Source of the DNA: Enoplosus armatus
Taxonomy: Eukaryota > Chordata > Actinopteri > Centrarchiformes > Enoplosidae
Reading direction: 5' to 3'
DNA length: 64,000 nt
NCBI RefSeq assembly: GCF_043641665.1
Contig: NC_092191.1
Coordinates: 14,291,501 to 14,355,500 of the forward strand
Part shown: positions 1-14,574 of the stretch, piece after piece
Numbering within the stretch: the first letter of the stretch is position 1
Layout of the letters: each line of letters opens with the position of its first letter
The notes under the pieces: model-generated
Told to the model about the DNA's origin: nothing
Database searches by the model: none
The model's input: the letters and a program-made list of their open reading frames with translations, nothing else
Position numbers and translations under genes: made by a program

Positions 1-2467
1 CCTTTTAAGTGGAAATGTTTTGCATTATTATTTTTTCCAACTCATTCTCTATTGCTACATATGAACTAGGAAGATAAATTTCCCATTTCTCTGAGTATTT
101 ACTTTGAATATAGAGCATAATTGGGTTTTGTGGGTCTGTTTGTTTTATTGTCACATAGTGAGTTGGCAAGTGGATTACTCATGCAGTATATTCATAGAAC
201 ATTAATTAAACAGCAGTTTAAAACTAAGGCCTAAATGTAGTTAATCATTTCCTCCAAGGCATGATAAATTAAATGTCATTCGATGAAAAACCCACCCCTT
301 CAGCCAAATATGAAACACATACTTGGCAAAAGTTAAACTGATAGATGCTGCCCTTAGAGATAAAATGAAGCTTTGTGGTTTAATCAAGTGTAGCATCCAA
401 TAAATTAAAAACTGAAATGATCTATATTCATAATGACTTGTACAACTTACCACCTTAGCATTTTTAATAAAATTAGAATGTATTGAAATAAGTGACAGCA
501 ATATTAAAGCAAAAACCTTGCTTTCATTCTTTTGGCTTTGTTCGATCTAGAAAACATTTTATTTTCAGCGGGTGGGTTTAGATATAGCTGCTATTGAGAT
601 TTTTTTATTCTTTGTTTTGATTTTTGGGAAATGTTTTAATTTTTTCATGTGTTGTTCCATTTAAATTGCTGTCATTGTTTAAAAACTCCTTTCATTACCA
701 TTTTCATTTGCGACACATTATACACATATCCCGGTACTAACATATACTCATTAACACTTCTCCATTTTACACTTGCTGTAGGTATGTCGTTTCCCTGTCG
801 AGTCGCATCGCTGTGCTTTTCTGTTTCTCATTCTCACACAATTTACTCTCCCTGTACTGCCTCATTTAACAAATTGATCCACCTTTCAGTCTATTTTATG
901 ATCTGCAAAATTAAGGGCAGGGTTTAGATCCCTATTTGGCTGAATCTATGTGTCCTTGACATGCTGAGAAACTACTTTAAAGCATGTTGTGCTTAAAATT
1001 CTAATAAGATTTGATGACTTCCAATGACATAAATGTATTCAGAGCTGCAATCGAAAGTATTCCTCTTTGTATTAAATTATTTCTGCAATGCATAAAGCCT
1101 CAAAGAAAATGACTACTTCACCTGAGGGTTTAACATAATCAAACATCAATTATTTGATGACTACTCTGATGTAGGAATTTGATTGTCCAGTCACTTGTCA
1201 CCAAATAATTTATAATTTTTTCATTCAGGCTACCATGGCTTTGGAAATCACCCCACTGCCTCATCATAATATACAGCTTTATTTTAGCATTTCATGGCTT
1301 TCTGATATTTAACGCTTTTTGGACCATGAAGATTGAAAGGCTCAATGTTGTATCTTATTATTGTTCTTTTTAATTCAACTCAAAAGAGATCTTGAGACAA
1401 ATGTAACAGCTATGATCCTTATTCTTACTAATCCGCTACCAAATGCTATAGAAGATTATTTAATGGCAATATTCTGCATGCAGAATTAAACTATTCAAAG
1501 TCTACTTACCAAAACCTCAATATAGTTGCAAAGGCCTGGACAATGAGAATCCATTCTCATTGTGGCTTATATATCACCTGTTATGTTTCCTTCTGGGCAC
1601 TCACAATTTCAATTTTAATATATTTAAAACAGTCTGCTTTGAGCCACATTCGCACACATGAAAACGACTGTGATATGCTGAATAAAATCAGCTAACTTTC
1701 TAATTTTCCTCCACTCCTGGGAGTTAACAGGCTAAGATGGATTTGAAAAATATTTGAAACCATCGTCTAAAACACAGAATTTGCTCGACTGTTGTCAAGG
1801 AAACTAGATAGTTTGCTGCAGTGCAAGGGAATTCATATCTCAGACCTCTTTCTGAACTAACACCCATTCAATTCCATTTTATTTTCTCAGATGTTGTCTT
1901 TATTGCATGTCACCATGTCCTTATGAAATTTTGTTTGTTTATGGTGATGTTCTCAGTTTGTTTAAACACATTATTGGGTTTCATTGAAATGCATGAATTA
2001 TTTTTTAAAGATGAAGTGAAACAGTTAGATGTAACCCTATTGTCTACTGTTCATTGTTTTAATCATAGGTATGCCCTCTCTGTGATCTTTGCATAAATGC
2101 ACATTGAAATTTGTTGTAAAAAAAAAGGCTGACTCATTTACACATCTTTCCTACACTATAAAGGTCATTATTAATGCAACTACTCTCGCTGATTGCAGAC
2201 ACAAAACACTTTATTGTGCTGTATACAAATGAAATCACTAGTCAGAGGAATCAAGCAGCCAATTCAGCATTCATCAAAGATCACATAAAGGTAGTATAGA
2301 CTGTACAATAGTGTTTCTGTAAATCTTAAAGACCCCACTTCACCCACACGTGACTCATGTTGGCCCCTCCCCATTTTACTAAACCCTGCCCACCTTGCCC
2401 CGCCCCGTCAGCCCTGCCACAGGACCATATTGCTGCATTTAACTAGTGTCACCCTTCTCCCACACAG
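1..2467 (+). other. adgrb3: Intron upstream of the first TSR exon (3' part)
   Basis: AT-rich non-coding sequence ending in a CAG acceptor at 2465-2467. I looked for the CUB-domain exon on both strands and found nothing resembling it, so the 5' exons must lie before the window. No repeat or RNA gene recognised. Confidence 0.75.
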
Positions 2468-2629
2468 GTGAATCAGGTGCAGAGGAGTGGTCCCAGTGGA
2501 GCTCATGCTCTGTAACATGCGGTCAAGGGTCGCAGGTGCGAACAAGAACATGTGTCTCACCATACGGAACACACTGCAGCGGCCCTTTAAGAGAATCAAG
2601 GGTTTGCAATAACACTGCCCCTTGTCCAG
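2468..2629 (+). CDS. adgrb3: adgrb3 exon: thrombospondin type 1 repeat 1
   Basis: 162 nt, phase 1 to phase 1. It encodes one TSR with the tryptophan ladder EEWSQWSSC, the CSVTCGQG motif that fits the POFUT2 O-fucosylation consensus CXX(S/T)CXXG, and six cysteines. A V(R)TRTC strand and a closing CNNTAPCP follow. Acceptor cacacag at 2461-2467, donor GTAGTG at 2630. The N-N-T sequon is a possible N-glycosylation site. TSRs of this receptor are extracellular and may carry C-mannose on the tryptophans (family knowledge). Confidence 0.97.
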
Positions 2630-5600
2630 GTAGTGTTAGCCGCAGATTCTTGAATATTAATGTTTTGCTCTTTTGTTGTTTGTAGGAGGAAATGTGTTGT
2701 TGTGTTTTAACAAACTTTTCAATGTGTCTATTTAAGAATGTATTATTATTGCAGGTATTATTATTATAATTAATCTAATGCTTTCTTTCTTGTTGTTATT
2801 TTGTGAAAGTGGGTCTTCTTTTTCATTATCACTTTTGTGTTTTTCATTTCATGTAACTGTAAGGCAATTCATCAGCATTGAAATGGTTTAATGACATGTG
2901 GTTCTGCATGGAGCTTGGGGAGCAGTAGATACTGATATGTTGTCAGCTTCGTTTCCTTGAAGGTCAGCCGTGCATTTTAAAATAGCTTGGCAGCGTTTCT
3001 TCAAACACACTGCGAGGCATTTCTTCCTCAACACATGATGGCAGGTCAGATGAGTCACTGGTAGTCAGGTATCAGCATCACATGCCTTTGTGACTGGTGA
3101 TTGCAACGCGCTAATGTTTCTCTGTATGCATCTGGTAGGACAGCGTGTCGTTCTAAACATGTCATCATTATACCATTTTTTGGATTGTTTACAAAGACAA
3201 ATATGTTGATTTAGTAATGAGATTCTGAACTCATGTTTAGTCAAGATAGTTGATGGCTCTGTTAAAGTGTAATGCTTCTGAGACTGCATCACAAACTCTT
3301 AAGTAATTATAGCTGATCAAAAATACTGCGAGCTGCATCTTCTGACATTCTGATTTATGATGTACTGTATTTTATTTTTAGATGTGGCATGTGTAAGCAG
3401 GAAGTTGGCACTTTTCTCTTACTGTGCGTGGACACTAGAAAGAAAATGAGTCATTTCTACAGTTGCCTAAATACCAGTCTTGGTGTGACTCCTCTGTGGC
3501 CATTAATATTTTGCTCAGACAGCAATAGCAAAAGCTTCTATTTCTCAAGAAAAAAAAGCTACACAGCCCAATTCCAGGTATGTGCATTAATTTGCATGAA
3601 GAATAATTATTAATTCAGAACCAGAACTTACCGAGCTGCCCATGTGAATTCATTATTGTCCTTGATTTATCTCAAGACCTGCAGACTTTAGGCGCCTTTC
3701 TTTATAATGCAGAAACACTTATCACCAAATAACTGGGCCATAAAAGTCTGGGACAACTTTAAAGCAATTTTGACTTTTATTTAAGAGTAAGGCTGTGTTA
3801 GAACTTTTCCTTTTTAGAGAAAAGAGTTGATGAGAGCAAGCCTTTTTAACTTTTAAACTGTCACTATTCTTAATGTATTGCTTTGTGAGTTTTTAGTCAG
3901 ACCATATCAAATGCACTGTAGTCCTGCAGTGTTGTTAAATTGCATTGCCTGTAATTTCTGAAAGGTGATAGTTCTGCTCTTCACTTACTTATATTAAAAA
4001 CCTAGCACTGGGATCATACAATTTGTTGAGTCATCCTCAAAAGATGCCGTTGATATAGCACTTAACTTGCATAGTTACAGTAGCAAACTGGTACAAAAAA
4101 AATCCCACCTGGCATGGTGCCACATGAAACACAGGCTATCTAATATTCTGTAAGGCAGACAGATCGATTTGCTTTCTTCAAACTGTCTGTAGTATGCCAA
4201 GTTGCAACAATACCTCCAAAATAGAGGAAAATTTAAATGCTTAAATCAAAGACACATCACTTCCAGTCTAAAAGGAACCTCTCCTTATAGTCGGCATCAC
4301 TGAAAACATCAACATCATCTGTGAACAGCAGTTCAGGCGCGGCAGGCTCAAGCACCATGTTAGAAATTCTGGGGGTAAAAACAAGTTGTGATGCCACTCA
4401 TTCAACACAATGCATCTGCCAAAATAAAATAACACCTTTTCAACCCAACCAACAGTACCCGTGGCTATTTATTTTTCACTTTTTTCTTTTGAATTCTGGT
4501 GCAGTTATTCTGCAGTCTATAGGAATTCTGTTAAAATATGACATTTCTACAGAGCTAGTACAGGAATTACACCCAGAGCCAGAACATTCAGAGCCAATAA
4601 AGAATTATTTCTTATATGGTAGCACAGACTACAGTGTGATGACATCAGTATTGTTCTGTTTGAAGAGGGAGTTGATATTAACTATCTCAATTTATCAACC
4701 TAACACTCCTGTCCTCAGTAAAACACTGCACACTTACATAAAATGGGTAGCCTAACTTTATTTTATATGTGTTAATAACACATATTTCACAATGTGTGGT
4801 TTGGTTGGGGTGGGGATACAGGGTTGTGCTACACTTTCAGATTGACTAATTAAGGCATCAGTCAATTTTCCATGCCTGCCAGGATAAGGAGATTAATTAT
4901 TGTCTGTTTACCACTACAGATGAATATAGTTTATTACTCCATGCCACTGAACCCCACTGACATCAAAAACTGTCAAAAACACATAAAAAAGCCATACCTT
5001 TAAATGTTACTTGTTCCTTTATTTCAATGACAACGGCTAGCATAGACGATTGTTCTCAGCTTGTAAAGCTCACAAAACGATGTAAACAACAAAGCACCTC
5101 CCCGAGCATGCGCAGACACATCTGTCCGACACTCCTCCTATTCTACAGGACACTAATGTAGCCGCGGGTTTCTTTCAGAATAAACTACGCTAGCAGTGCT
5201 CATTGCAGTGAGTTTATGTCACCCAAGTGCAAAGGTATGTCTCTTGTATATGTTTTTAATGGGTTTCGGGCGACAGTGGAGGAACTATCTACTTCAGGCT
5301 GTGGCTGCCTGCAGCATCAATGTGTTTGTTGAGGTCTTGTCATGACAGCAATTAATCATGTCGCATATCACTCAAAGGCAAAATAGCTTGATCTCGCAAC
5401 AACACTTAATACATATAATTCAGAATATCGCCAATATATATGCTGTACAAATATTGATGTGCCTCAAAATGAATGAAGTTTCTATTTTAGCTTAGCTACT
5501 AATAAGCTAGTATGTTTGGTTGGTATGAAGCATGTTGTATGTTTAGCATCACCACCAGAAGAAAGCAGCAGTAATTATTACAATAAACAGAGGAAAAACT

Positions 5601-8600
5601 GGACAACAGCCTCCATGGAAACAAAGCATATGCAAACAAAATAAATAAATATATATTCATCAGCAGCAACACTCTGGAAGGTTCTCTTTAAAAATATTAC
5701 ATTATTGCCAGCTTAATCATGAAGACAATGCCCACAGTAATTTATTTAAAAAAAGAAGTTTTAGTGCTTTCACTTTGGCGCAAAGCAAAACTCACAACCA
5801 TGCCAGAAACGTACCATTGATAACCAGTGCACACAAAGGCAAATAAAAAATTGAAGTCACGATCTTAAGAGCATACATTTTCTGTTGAGATTGTAATGTA
5901 AAACATTAAATGTTGACTGTGAGCCTGTCACACCTTAAAAGTTACTTAAAAGTTACTTATTGAAAACAAGAGCAAAAGAAAACCAATCAGATCCTAGTTT
6001 CACTGTATGGGATTTTTAATGTGAATCTACAAGGACTCTGAAACCTCTTCTGGTTACTGTATGTTAGAGGCAAACCTACTGTAATGCAAAATAATTTCCA
6101 GGGGCCATTTATCATTCCATTGTATTGTGCAAATGTTAGAGCCAAGTGCAGTATTGCACACAACAGTCTTGAATTGCAACTTTCTGATTAGTACTGTAGA
6201 TTTGATTGTGTATTTAGTGGAAACTAAGCTCTGTGGCAAAAAAGCAATGGCACTCAAAACAATAAATACTGTATGTTAAATACAGTTTTGCACCAAGAGG
6301 CAGGCTAAAAAGTTAAAAAGGTAAAACCTCACTGGAATGTTATGAGAAGGCCAACCAAATCCCAGTTTACCACAAATGAATGAAAACATTCTTGGCAAAT
6401 GCTTTTGCTTTGTCCACCATCTTGTGCTGGTCCAAGAATTTCACCTCTAGCAGCACAATGCAATTGCTCATCGCCGTCCCTGTAAATCATGGCCACAGTT
6501 CAGAGAAAACACACACAAAGAAGCAGAATCCTATTCCATCACTGCTAGCTATGGTGACAGCCTGCTTTGAACTTGAAATTTTCAAAGTAAATGCTTTGGC
6601 CACCACGGGACACTTAGCTAGGAGCATCAAAGCAGCGCCTAGAGGCAGGGGCTGGGACAGACGGCAACTCGCCTCATGGCGGACCGTCGGCTTGATCCCA
6701 AGATCCAACTACTCTACAACTGATCCTGAGATCCAAGTATTGTACTGCAGGAACTTTAAGCCTCTGCACAAGCTGTGGATAGTGACCCCTCTGAACCATA
6801 ATTTCCCTGTGGACTAAGTAGTCAGACATACATTTCCCAGGTCTTAAATCCCATTTGCAATCAACAGATGATAAAAAGCCACCAGATATGTCATATCCCC
6901 CTCCAATCTCCCACTAATTCTGCCCTTTATTTTGTGCCTCAACATAGGCATGGCCGCCATCAGCCTCTTATTCCTATTGCAGTTCCGTGTGTGCCATTGT
7001 AGCTGATAAGAAGGATTTTGCAGCTATAATGTGTTTTATCCATGGCATATATCCTTAGCAGACACATACTTCTGGTACTAAAAAATAACTCCAGTGTGAT
7101 TTGGGTTTGATACAATTTCTATCTCCTTAAGATTCACTTTGGCGCCTCCAATTCTTTCAGTAAATTCACTTTATCTCTGGGATCAAGAAGCCAGCAGCTT
7201 GCTTCAGAAACTAATATGAGAGGTTAAACTTTGAAAGAAGTATGTTGATCATTTCATTTCACTGTGTACATTTAGGAACACTGCAAGTGCCAAGGCAAGG
7301 TAGTGTCAGGCTCTCAGATTTACACATTTCCCTCTCCAAAGTAAAACTTTGCGCCAATAGCAAATATTCTCTGCAGTTCTATGAAGACTCACCATCTGTC
7401 AACCAGAATCCGGTTAAACTTACACACAAACCAAGATGCAAGAGGGATAATGCCCATTGCCAGCTACTGTTTGACATTAAATGGAAAAAACAATTATAGT
7501 TTAAAAGTTGCACTTTTGTCAGGGAATGTCTTATGACAAGCATTTATTTCAAAATATGTATTTTTATAAGCAAATTCCAAATGTATCAATAGCAGTATAT
7601 TTTAGTGATAAATGTGCTGCAGTGTTGTTTAATAGAAAGGGAAATGCAGGAAATGATTAGAAACTCAAAGCATGCCAAAGTTATCCTTTTGAATAAAACG
7701 TTTTTGAAATTTGTTTTTATCCAGAGATCAATGCTTTTAAAATTGGATGTCTCCCAGTTCTTGTTTTTAATATATTTTACTAATTTAGTTTTGAATATTT
7801 TGATTGAACATTTGTAGTGGCAGTATACGTCCCAAATCGCAAAAATCACAATATGCCACATGAGATTTAGAATTACTTTTAATTAAGAAAATGACTAGCT
7901 TTTGAAACATTTTAGCTTGAATTGCTCAGGCTTATACACCTGATGAGTAAACACCATATGAACTCCCTTTTTGATAAATGTCCTTTTGGATTTGGGCTGT
8001 CTGGCCTGATATTTAGTCTGAATGGCCATTTCATTACCTCCACCAAAACATAAATGTGGGCAGGTAGTCAGAGGTCTGGAGCCACGTTACTGGGCTGTCT
8101 GCTTTGTGTATGACCATGAGTAGTGTGTTGGTGTAACAACAGATTTGTAGAACCATTATCAGCCCACATTAACCTGACGCTCCACTGCTATTAGATCCCC
8201 AGTCAAGCAAGAAGCCTCAACAAACTGTTTAACACTGCAGACCTGCTACCCCTCACCCTCACCTTGAAAGTCAGGATTCTTGTTGTTGCTATTCTGTATG
8301 TTGAAACTGTCATATGAAAGATTGACATTCTCATATTTTGTACCTTTACTACTGTGTGAAGCATTGTCAGTAGGGTAGCATTTATTATTATCATTGTGTA
8401 CATGATAAAGAAGACGAAGACGAAATGTACAGAGGTGACTGAAGCTTGTGGCTGAGGCTTTGTGAAGCCCCACTGTGTCTGTGTGCTCAGTGTTTCATTT
8501 ACATTAGTTTTGTTGCTAATTGTTTTGATTGATTTTATTTCATTTATGGCTCACTGCAGTTTGTTATGGGTTTGTTTATGCTAGTTTTAGCAGCGACAGA

Positions 8601-11600
8601 GACATTGATTAGGCCTGACGCCCTTTCTGTGCCCGCAGTACACGGTGTATGGGAGGAGTGGTCACCGTGGAGCCTGTGCTCATTCACATGTGGCCGAGGT
8701 CACCGCACTAGGACTAGGATGTGTGCCCCTCCCCAGCATGGAGGCAGGGCCTGTGATGGACCTGAGACCCAGACTAAGCTTTGCAACATAGCCCTATGCC
8801 CAGGTATCATCTGTCTGCTCTCTAAATATATTAAAAATACCAATATTAACAATTATCCCTGTAGGCATGAAGATGAGAGGGATGTAAAAGGTAAAATCAT
8901 AAAGATGATCATAAACTAATTTCAAAAGATCAATTATTTGAGAATGGTAGCAGTTTACTTTACACACAGATTTATAGTCAGTAATCAACACAGTACTGTT
9001 GTAAAAGGTGAGTAAAGAACTGTATGAATGCAGGGTTTGTGGTGCATTTAAAGTAATAGTGCTTACACAATAATGCAGTTTAGGAAACCCTGTTGAGAGT
9101 CAATACTGTAATACTGACGTCAAAATCACTTACCCACAATTGCCTGTGAATGGTAAGCAGATTAGTGATGATGAGTTTTTCCACACAGCAAATGTTAGCT
9201 TTGCTCTGGTAACAGACTCAGTGAAAACCACTCAATCCCAGATGCTTTCCCTCTGCCCAGACAGGGGAAATAGAAGGCAGCTAACAAATAATTTCTGCAG
9301 TGTGTACATTTTTAATAATCTAAATCTTAATATCAAGGCTATTTTGGGAACTTCTTACCTGTGGAAAAAAAAACAAAGCAGAAAACCAGCAGTACAATTC
9401 TCCAAAATCCAGTAGTCATGTCATTTTTTTGCTTTCCACTTAATGTCTGTTTTATTGGCTTTCAATCTGAGAGAGAATAGTGATCTGAATATCTCCTCCC
9501 ATTTCTGTCTGCCGTCTTTTTCCCCTTCACATGGGACATGCTTGTTGGGTTGTGGTTGGTGCCTCAGTGGACGGACAGTGGCAGGAGTGGAGCTCTTGGA
9601 GCGATTGCTCGGTGACCTGTGCCAATGGCACTCAGCAGAGGACCAGGCAGTGCTCAGCGGCCGCCCATGGGGGATCTGAGTGTCGCGGTCACTGGGCAGA
9701 AAGCAGAGAGTGCCATAATCCTGACTGCACAGGTAAAATCCTGAGCCTCTTAATTCTATATCCGCTTTGATGTCTAAATTCGAAATCATGATTTGAAACG
9801 GGGAAAAGAGAGACAAAAAACAGCGCGTCCCGTATTATCATCATCATTATCACAATCACGAGTGCCATAATCATCACTATCAACTTTAGATTAAATGTGC
9901 AGCCTTATTTACTCTTTTTGTTGCGTACTGAAGAGCTCTGCAGCAAGAATCAAAGCTATGTTGTAAGAATCAAGAATAATGTTTAAGACCATGCTCTATC
10001 AATTGGATTTGTAAAATCCAGTTAGATATACTGTATGCCTTTCACATAATTCAGGGTTAGCTGTCCAAACTGCCCGTCAACATCATAGATGTATTAGAGG
10101 CTCAAAGATGTCAGCTTAGTGGTCTCCATCAGGCTTTGAATTGTCTGATCATATGAAGGGCCTGAGCACTCTCCTAATCTCCTGATGCAATTTTCACTGC
10201 AGCAGCATAAAACAGCTGGCTTTTATTCTGTATTTCTCTGGTATGTGTGTGGCAAAGAGATTCCTCTCAAATTTCTGAAAGCCAGTGGAATGTTGTCTAA
10301 CCAGTCAGCCAACCCTATGCTCTCTTGGACCACTGATATAGCGGTAAATGCTTGCGAATGTGTATCTTCAATTTGTGCTTATGATAATGAAGCAGGAGTG
10401 TTCGCCTCACAGTGAGAGGATGCATTATACAATTTATTCATTTAATGAGGCCTCCCTATTTAGCAATTCTTATTTGTTTCCAAGGTGAGAGATCAAACAT
10501 TAGTGAGACAACACAGTTTGAGCCATCATTTAACAAGTCAGCATGATGTCCATGACTCCGAGAGGCATTGGTTTGGTTTGTAGAACAAAAGAAAAGGCAG
10601 TTCAAGGCGAACCCAATATGTTTTTCAGAAATAGTCAAATATGTCTTTGAGCTATGTAGAGTGCTAAAAGGCAACAGCGATTTTCTTTTAAAAACGAAAC
10701 AAAACAATAAAATAAAAGGCAAAGCAAAAAAATACAATAAAGGCCTGTGCAGGATTTGAATCAGTGTTTCAAAATTGAAAGAATTTCTCAGGGACTGCTG
10801 GCACAATGAGCTCTTTGAAACTCATGAGCATGCATCCGTCTGAGGAATCAGCTGCTCTGATGTGGAGCAGAGGCTTCAGCATCTACTGGGATTTGATCAA
10901 TGTCTTGCGGATAGTTTTAGCCAACAGGTCACAGCGGTTTCTGTTCTTTTCTCCTTTTCGGAAGCAATCCTGACAGAGGTTAGTTGTAGGACACGAAATA
11001 GCCCCGCACGTGTGAAGGAGGGGGTAAGTGGAGGTTAAAATGAGAGTGGAGTGTGTTTCCTGCTCACAGGGTGTTGTACCTTTCCGTTCAGACAAGGGCA
11101 TGTGATTTACTACATCGCTGAAGGGGAGCATCTGTTTTTTTGTCTAATGCACAATTTAACAGTGTTCATTACAAGGGCATAAAACATGCTGCTGGTTTTG
11201 GAAACTTCAGCAGAAATGCCTTTTAATATTGGCAAAGTGAGGCGAATAATCACCACTCACAGAGCAGCTTCTTTAGCCATAAAACACACATCCCCCTGAT
11301 TATTCAAAGTCATTTTGTTCATTTTTGGAATATTACCAATAAACTGCATCGACAAACTGAACGCATGATTAGCAAAATTAAATAAATGTAATCAAAAATT
11401 GAATTTTAGATGTCCCACACTAATTAAAATCTTGAATGGCATATGGTAAAAAACTGCACACAGCAATATATCATCTTAGTTGATATTCTGTTGCTTTTTT
11501 GGCAAATGTTATGCCTCTGAGACTATCCGTTTCTAACCGAGGATGATTCTGTTTCAGCTAACGGCCAGTGGAACCCTTGGGGTCCGTGGAGTGGCTGCTC

Positions 11601-14512
11601 TAAGTCCTGCGATGGCGGATGGCAGAGGCGAGCCCGGGTGTGTCAGGGGGCAGCGGTGACGGGGCAGCAGTGTGATGGCAACGGAGAAGAAGTCAGAAAG
11701 TGCAGTGACCAACGCTGTCCAGGTGAGCCAAAGGATAATAAGGACTTAAATCTGAATGAAAGCGGGTAGATAATTATCTCAGTGGCATGTCTCGTTACAT
11801 AAGATCACTTAAAACAGGAGGAGAAGCGGATACAGAGGAGGGGTGAACGAGTATGAATATATTATATTTATATTCCAATAAATCAAGTAATTGAAATATT
11901 GCTGACACACTGAGTTAAACATCATACGATTTTCAAAATAATCTCTTAGATATAAAGTCACTTAATACTTCGGTTCTCTGAAGTAAAGAAATCAGTTTTC
12001 CACCTTTTTTTGTTATTATAATTATGCAGCACCTATACTCATATTAAAGAACAGGGTACCTTTTATTGTAATCCTTAAATGTCCTACACAGCTTTGATGT
12101 CCTATACTTCCATACCTCCACATATATGTAATATGAAGAAATTGTTGCATCATGTTGGAAATGCTGAAAAGCTCTTTGCATCGATGTAGTCACACTTGTA
12201 CCGCTTTGCTTTTCAGCACCGTATGAGATTTGTCCTGAGGACTATGCAGTGTCAATGGTGTGGAGACGGACGCCTTCAGGCGAACTGGCCTTTAACAGAT
12301 GCCCGCCCAATGCCACGGGTAAGGGCGTGAGCAATGTTTTTACTTTCTTAATTCATCTTTTGTTATCATTATTCATTATTCATATCATTATGGCATTATT
12401 ACTATTGCCTGTCTTCTTTCCCTTAAGGAAAAATACATCTTTGTCACCCATCCCTGGATGTAAAATGAAGAGAGTAGTCATCCTGAAAAAGGCGACAAAA
12501 TGGTGGAATACATTTTAATATATATGATAGGATAAGGCCTATACGATGGCTAAATCTGACTTAATTTCAGGGAATGGCTCTTTGAATCACACTGATAACT
12601 GTCACTTTACAATGGTAGGATTACCCTGCAATTTGACATTAATGTCATGGTTCAGTGTTTGAATACACATCACAGTGTTACTAATTTGGCTACATTATGA
12701 GGGATAATGCTAGATTTCTGTCCCCATAATAAGCTGTCCTTTAGTGTAGAGGTTATAAACAAGCCTTTTGCTTCTTAACTTTCCAGCCTAATCTTTGCAT
12801 GGTGTATGAAACTACCAAAACATCATGATAATAAAACTGTATCTGGTGCCAAAAGTGTGTTTCTCCATGTGAGGAGAAAGAACACATCCTTTCATCCCAT
12901 TTCCACATGCAGGGATGCAACTCATCGCTACACCCGTCAGTACACAGCTTGTGCAGTGGCTGGAAAAAAATGGGAACTGTTATTTCTGAGAGCATTGTTG
13001 GAGAAAAGCACACTGAGGTCTGTTTTCCGACATTAAGCAGAGGCTTTAATATGTGCACGGAGTGAAGAGCATTAGAGGAGCGGATGCAAGCTCTCTAACA
13101 GGGCGAGGCTGCTATTTTACTTTTGTTCTTGTTGAAGGTCAGTTTGCTAACAGGACAATGTAGCGCTGTTAGGTGATAAAGTTACATGTTGGTTCGACAC
13201 AATAAGCTGTTGTAAAACTTTAAACAGTCTAAGGTGTTCTGAATTGACATTTCTTCCACAACCATAAAATAGCTAGCTGGCAGACTAGATGTTGTAGGAA
13301 ACACGCCGTCATACACAGATGGCTAACCTGCGGCGAAGTTACGCCGAGTAAGATTTACTAGCATGACATTAGCTTTCCGGCTTGACATTAGTTTTATGGC
13401 TAATAACTGTTTGGCACGGTGAAGCTATTTCCAGCTCGCAGCAAGGCCTTTTTGTGTTTCGTTTTTAGTTTTTTCTTCTTCTTCTTCTTCTCATGATGAT
13501 GGTGGAAATGTAACACTTTTTCTTATGAAGAATTTCATTCACACCAACAAGGGTCTTTATGTGCCAGATTCAGGTCAGTCAGTCAGGGTGAGACAGTTGG
13601 CTCCTTTTTACAGTCTATGTAATTAGTGTTCTTTACTGATCAGCATTGCATTAATTAATCACATTAATTATATTTTAAAATATTTAAAGGAAGTTAAAGT
13701 TGTGTTGTTGTGAGCCCTGAACATTGATGATTAATTTATCCCACATTTCTTTCTTATATGCAACTAAATTTGGATGTTGTTACCGGGGTTGCACTGACTG
13801 CTGTATTACAGAGATTCCCACACAGTGATAACATGAGGGTACCAGGACTTGTAATGCCTGTGTGACAGAAGACCAGTGCCATGATAAAAGGGTAAAATAA
13901 CAGATACTAGACGTATATCATGTGAAAGCACAGTGCATCCCCCTGTCAGAGCTGGCACTGACCACTGGAAAAAAGACGGTGATGGACAATAGTTCAGGTC
14001 AGGTCAAGTTTATTTGTAAAGCCATTAATCACAGTTCCAGTGTCGGCGGGTTTCATAAAGCATACATTATGAAACTATAAATGAAAACAACACCTTCCAA
14101 CCTTTGACCTGTAATTAGATCAAGGTCAAAGTCACAAAAGCCTTAATGAGGAAAATGTGAAAAGAGACCAAACGCCTCACAAACAGACCGCCTCCTTCCA
14201 GGACAGTCAGACGTGTAATTGCTGCTGAGAGCGGGTAAACAAAGATGAAATATTGATCAGCAAAGGCAACATAGCAAAATGTGCGACATGAATGCAGCAA
14301 GACTGCTTGGGTGAAGCGTCCAAATGTGTTAGTGGGCATCAGCGCCTACTCAGCCGCAGTCACTGCCGTCATCAAGGTCATCATAGGAACAGCACCCAGT
14401 GCAGGGGCGTCAGCGCCGCCTCGGTCATCATGGATGACAACTGCCACCAGAGGCGAGAAGGGAGGAAAAGTCGAGAGGATACACAGACACAGACACACAG
14501 ACACACACATAA

Positions 14513-14574
<62 letters not shown>

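Larger units (their letters stand above)
2630..8638 (+). other. adgrb3: Intron 1 (6.0 kb)
   Basis: AT-rich. It contains a promoter-like CpG-enriched stretch at about 5030-5240 and an 18S rRNA pseudogene at 6377-6760, both listed separately. A perfect 10-bp inverted repeat with a 1-nt loop sits at 4765-4785. I recognise no coding exon in the rest. Confidence 0.75.

Noticed and set aside
4321..4755. 144-codon open frame in intron 1
   Set aside because: Starts with GTG, resembles no family, has no splice context and lies in AT-rich intron; chance frame.
4765..4785. Perfect 10-bp inverted repeat with 1-nt loop
   Set aside because: Made only of AT-rich ATATGTGTTA arms with no T-run, gene or site around it; expected by chance in this composition.
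6380..6817. 145-codon open frame on + and 73-codon frame on - in intron 1
   Set aside because: Both lie mostly on the 18S rRNA pseudogene; the sequence is explained by rRNA, not protein.
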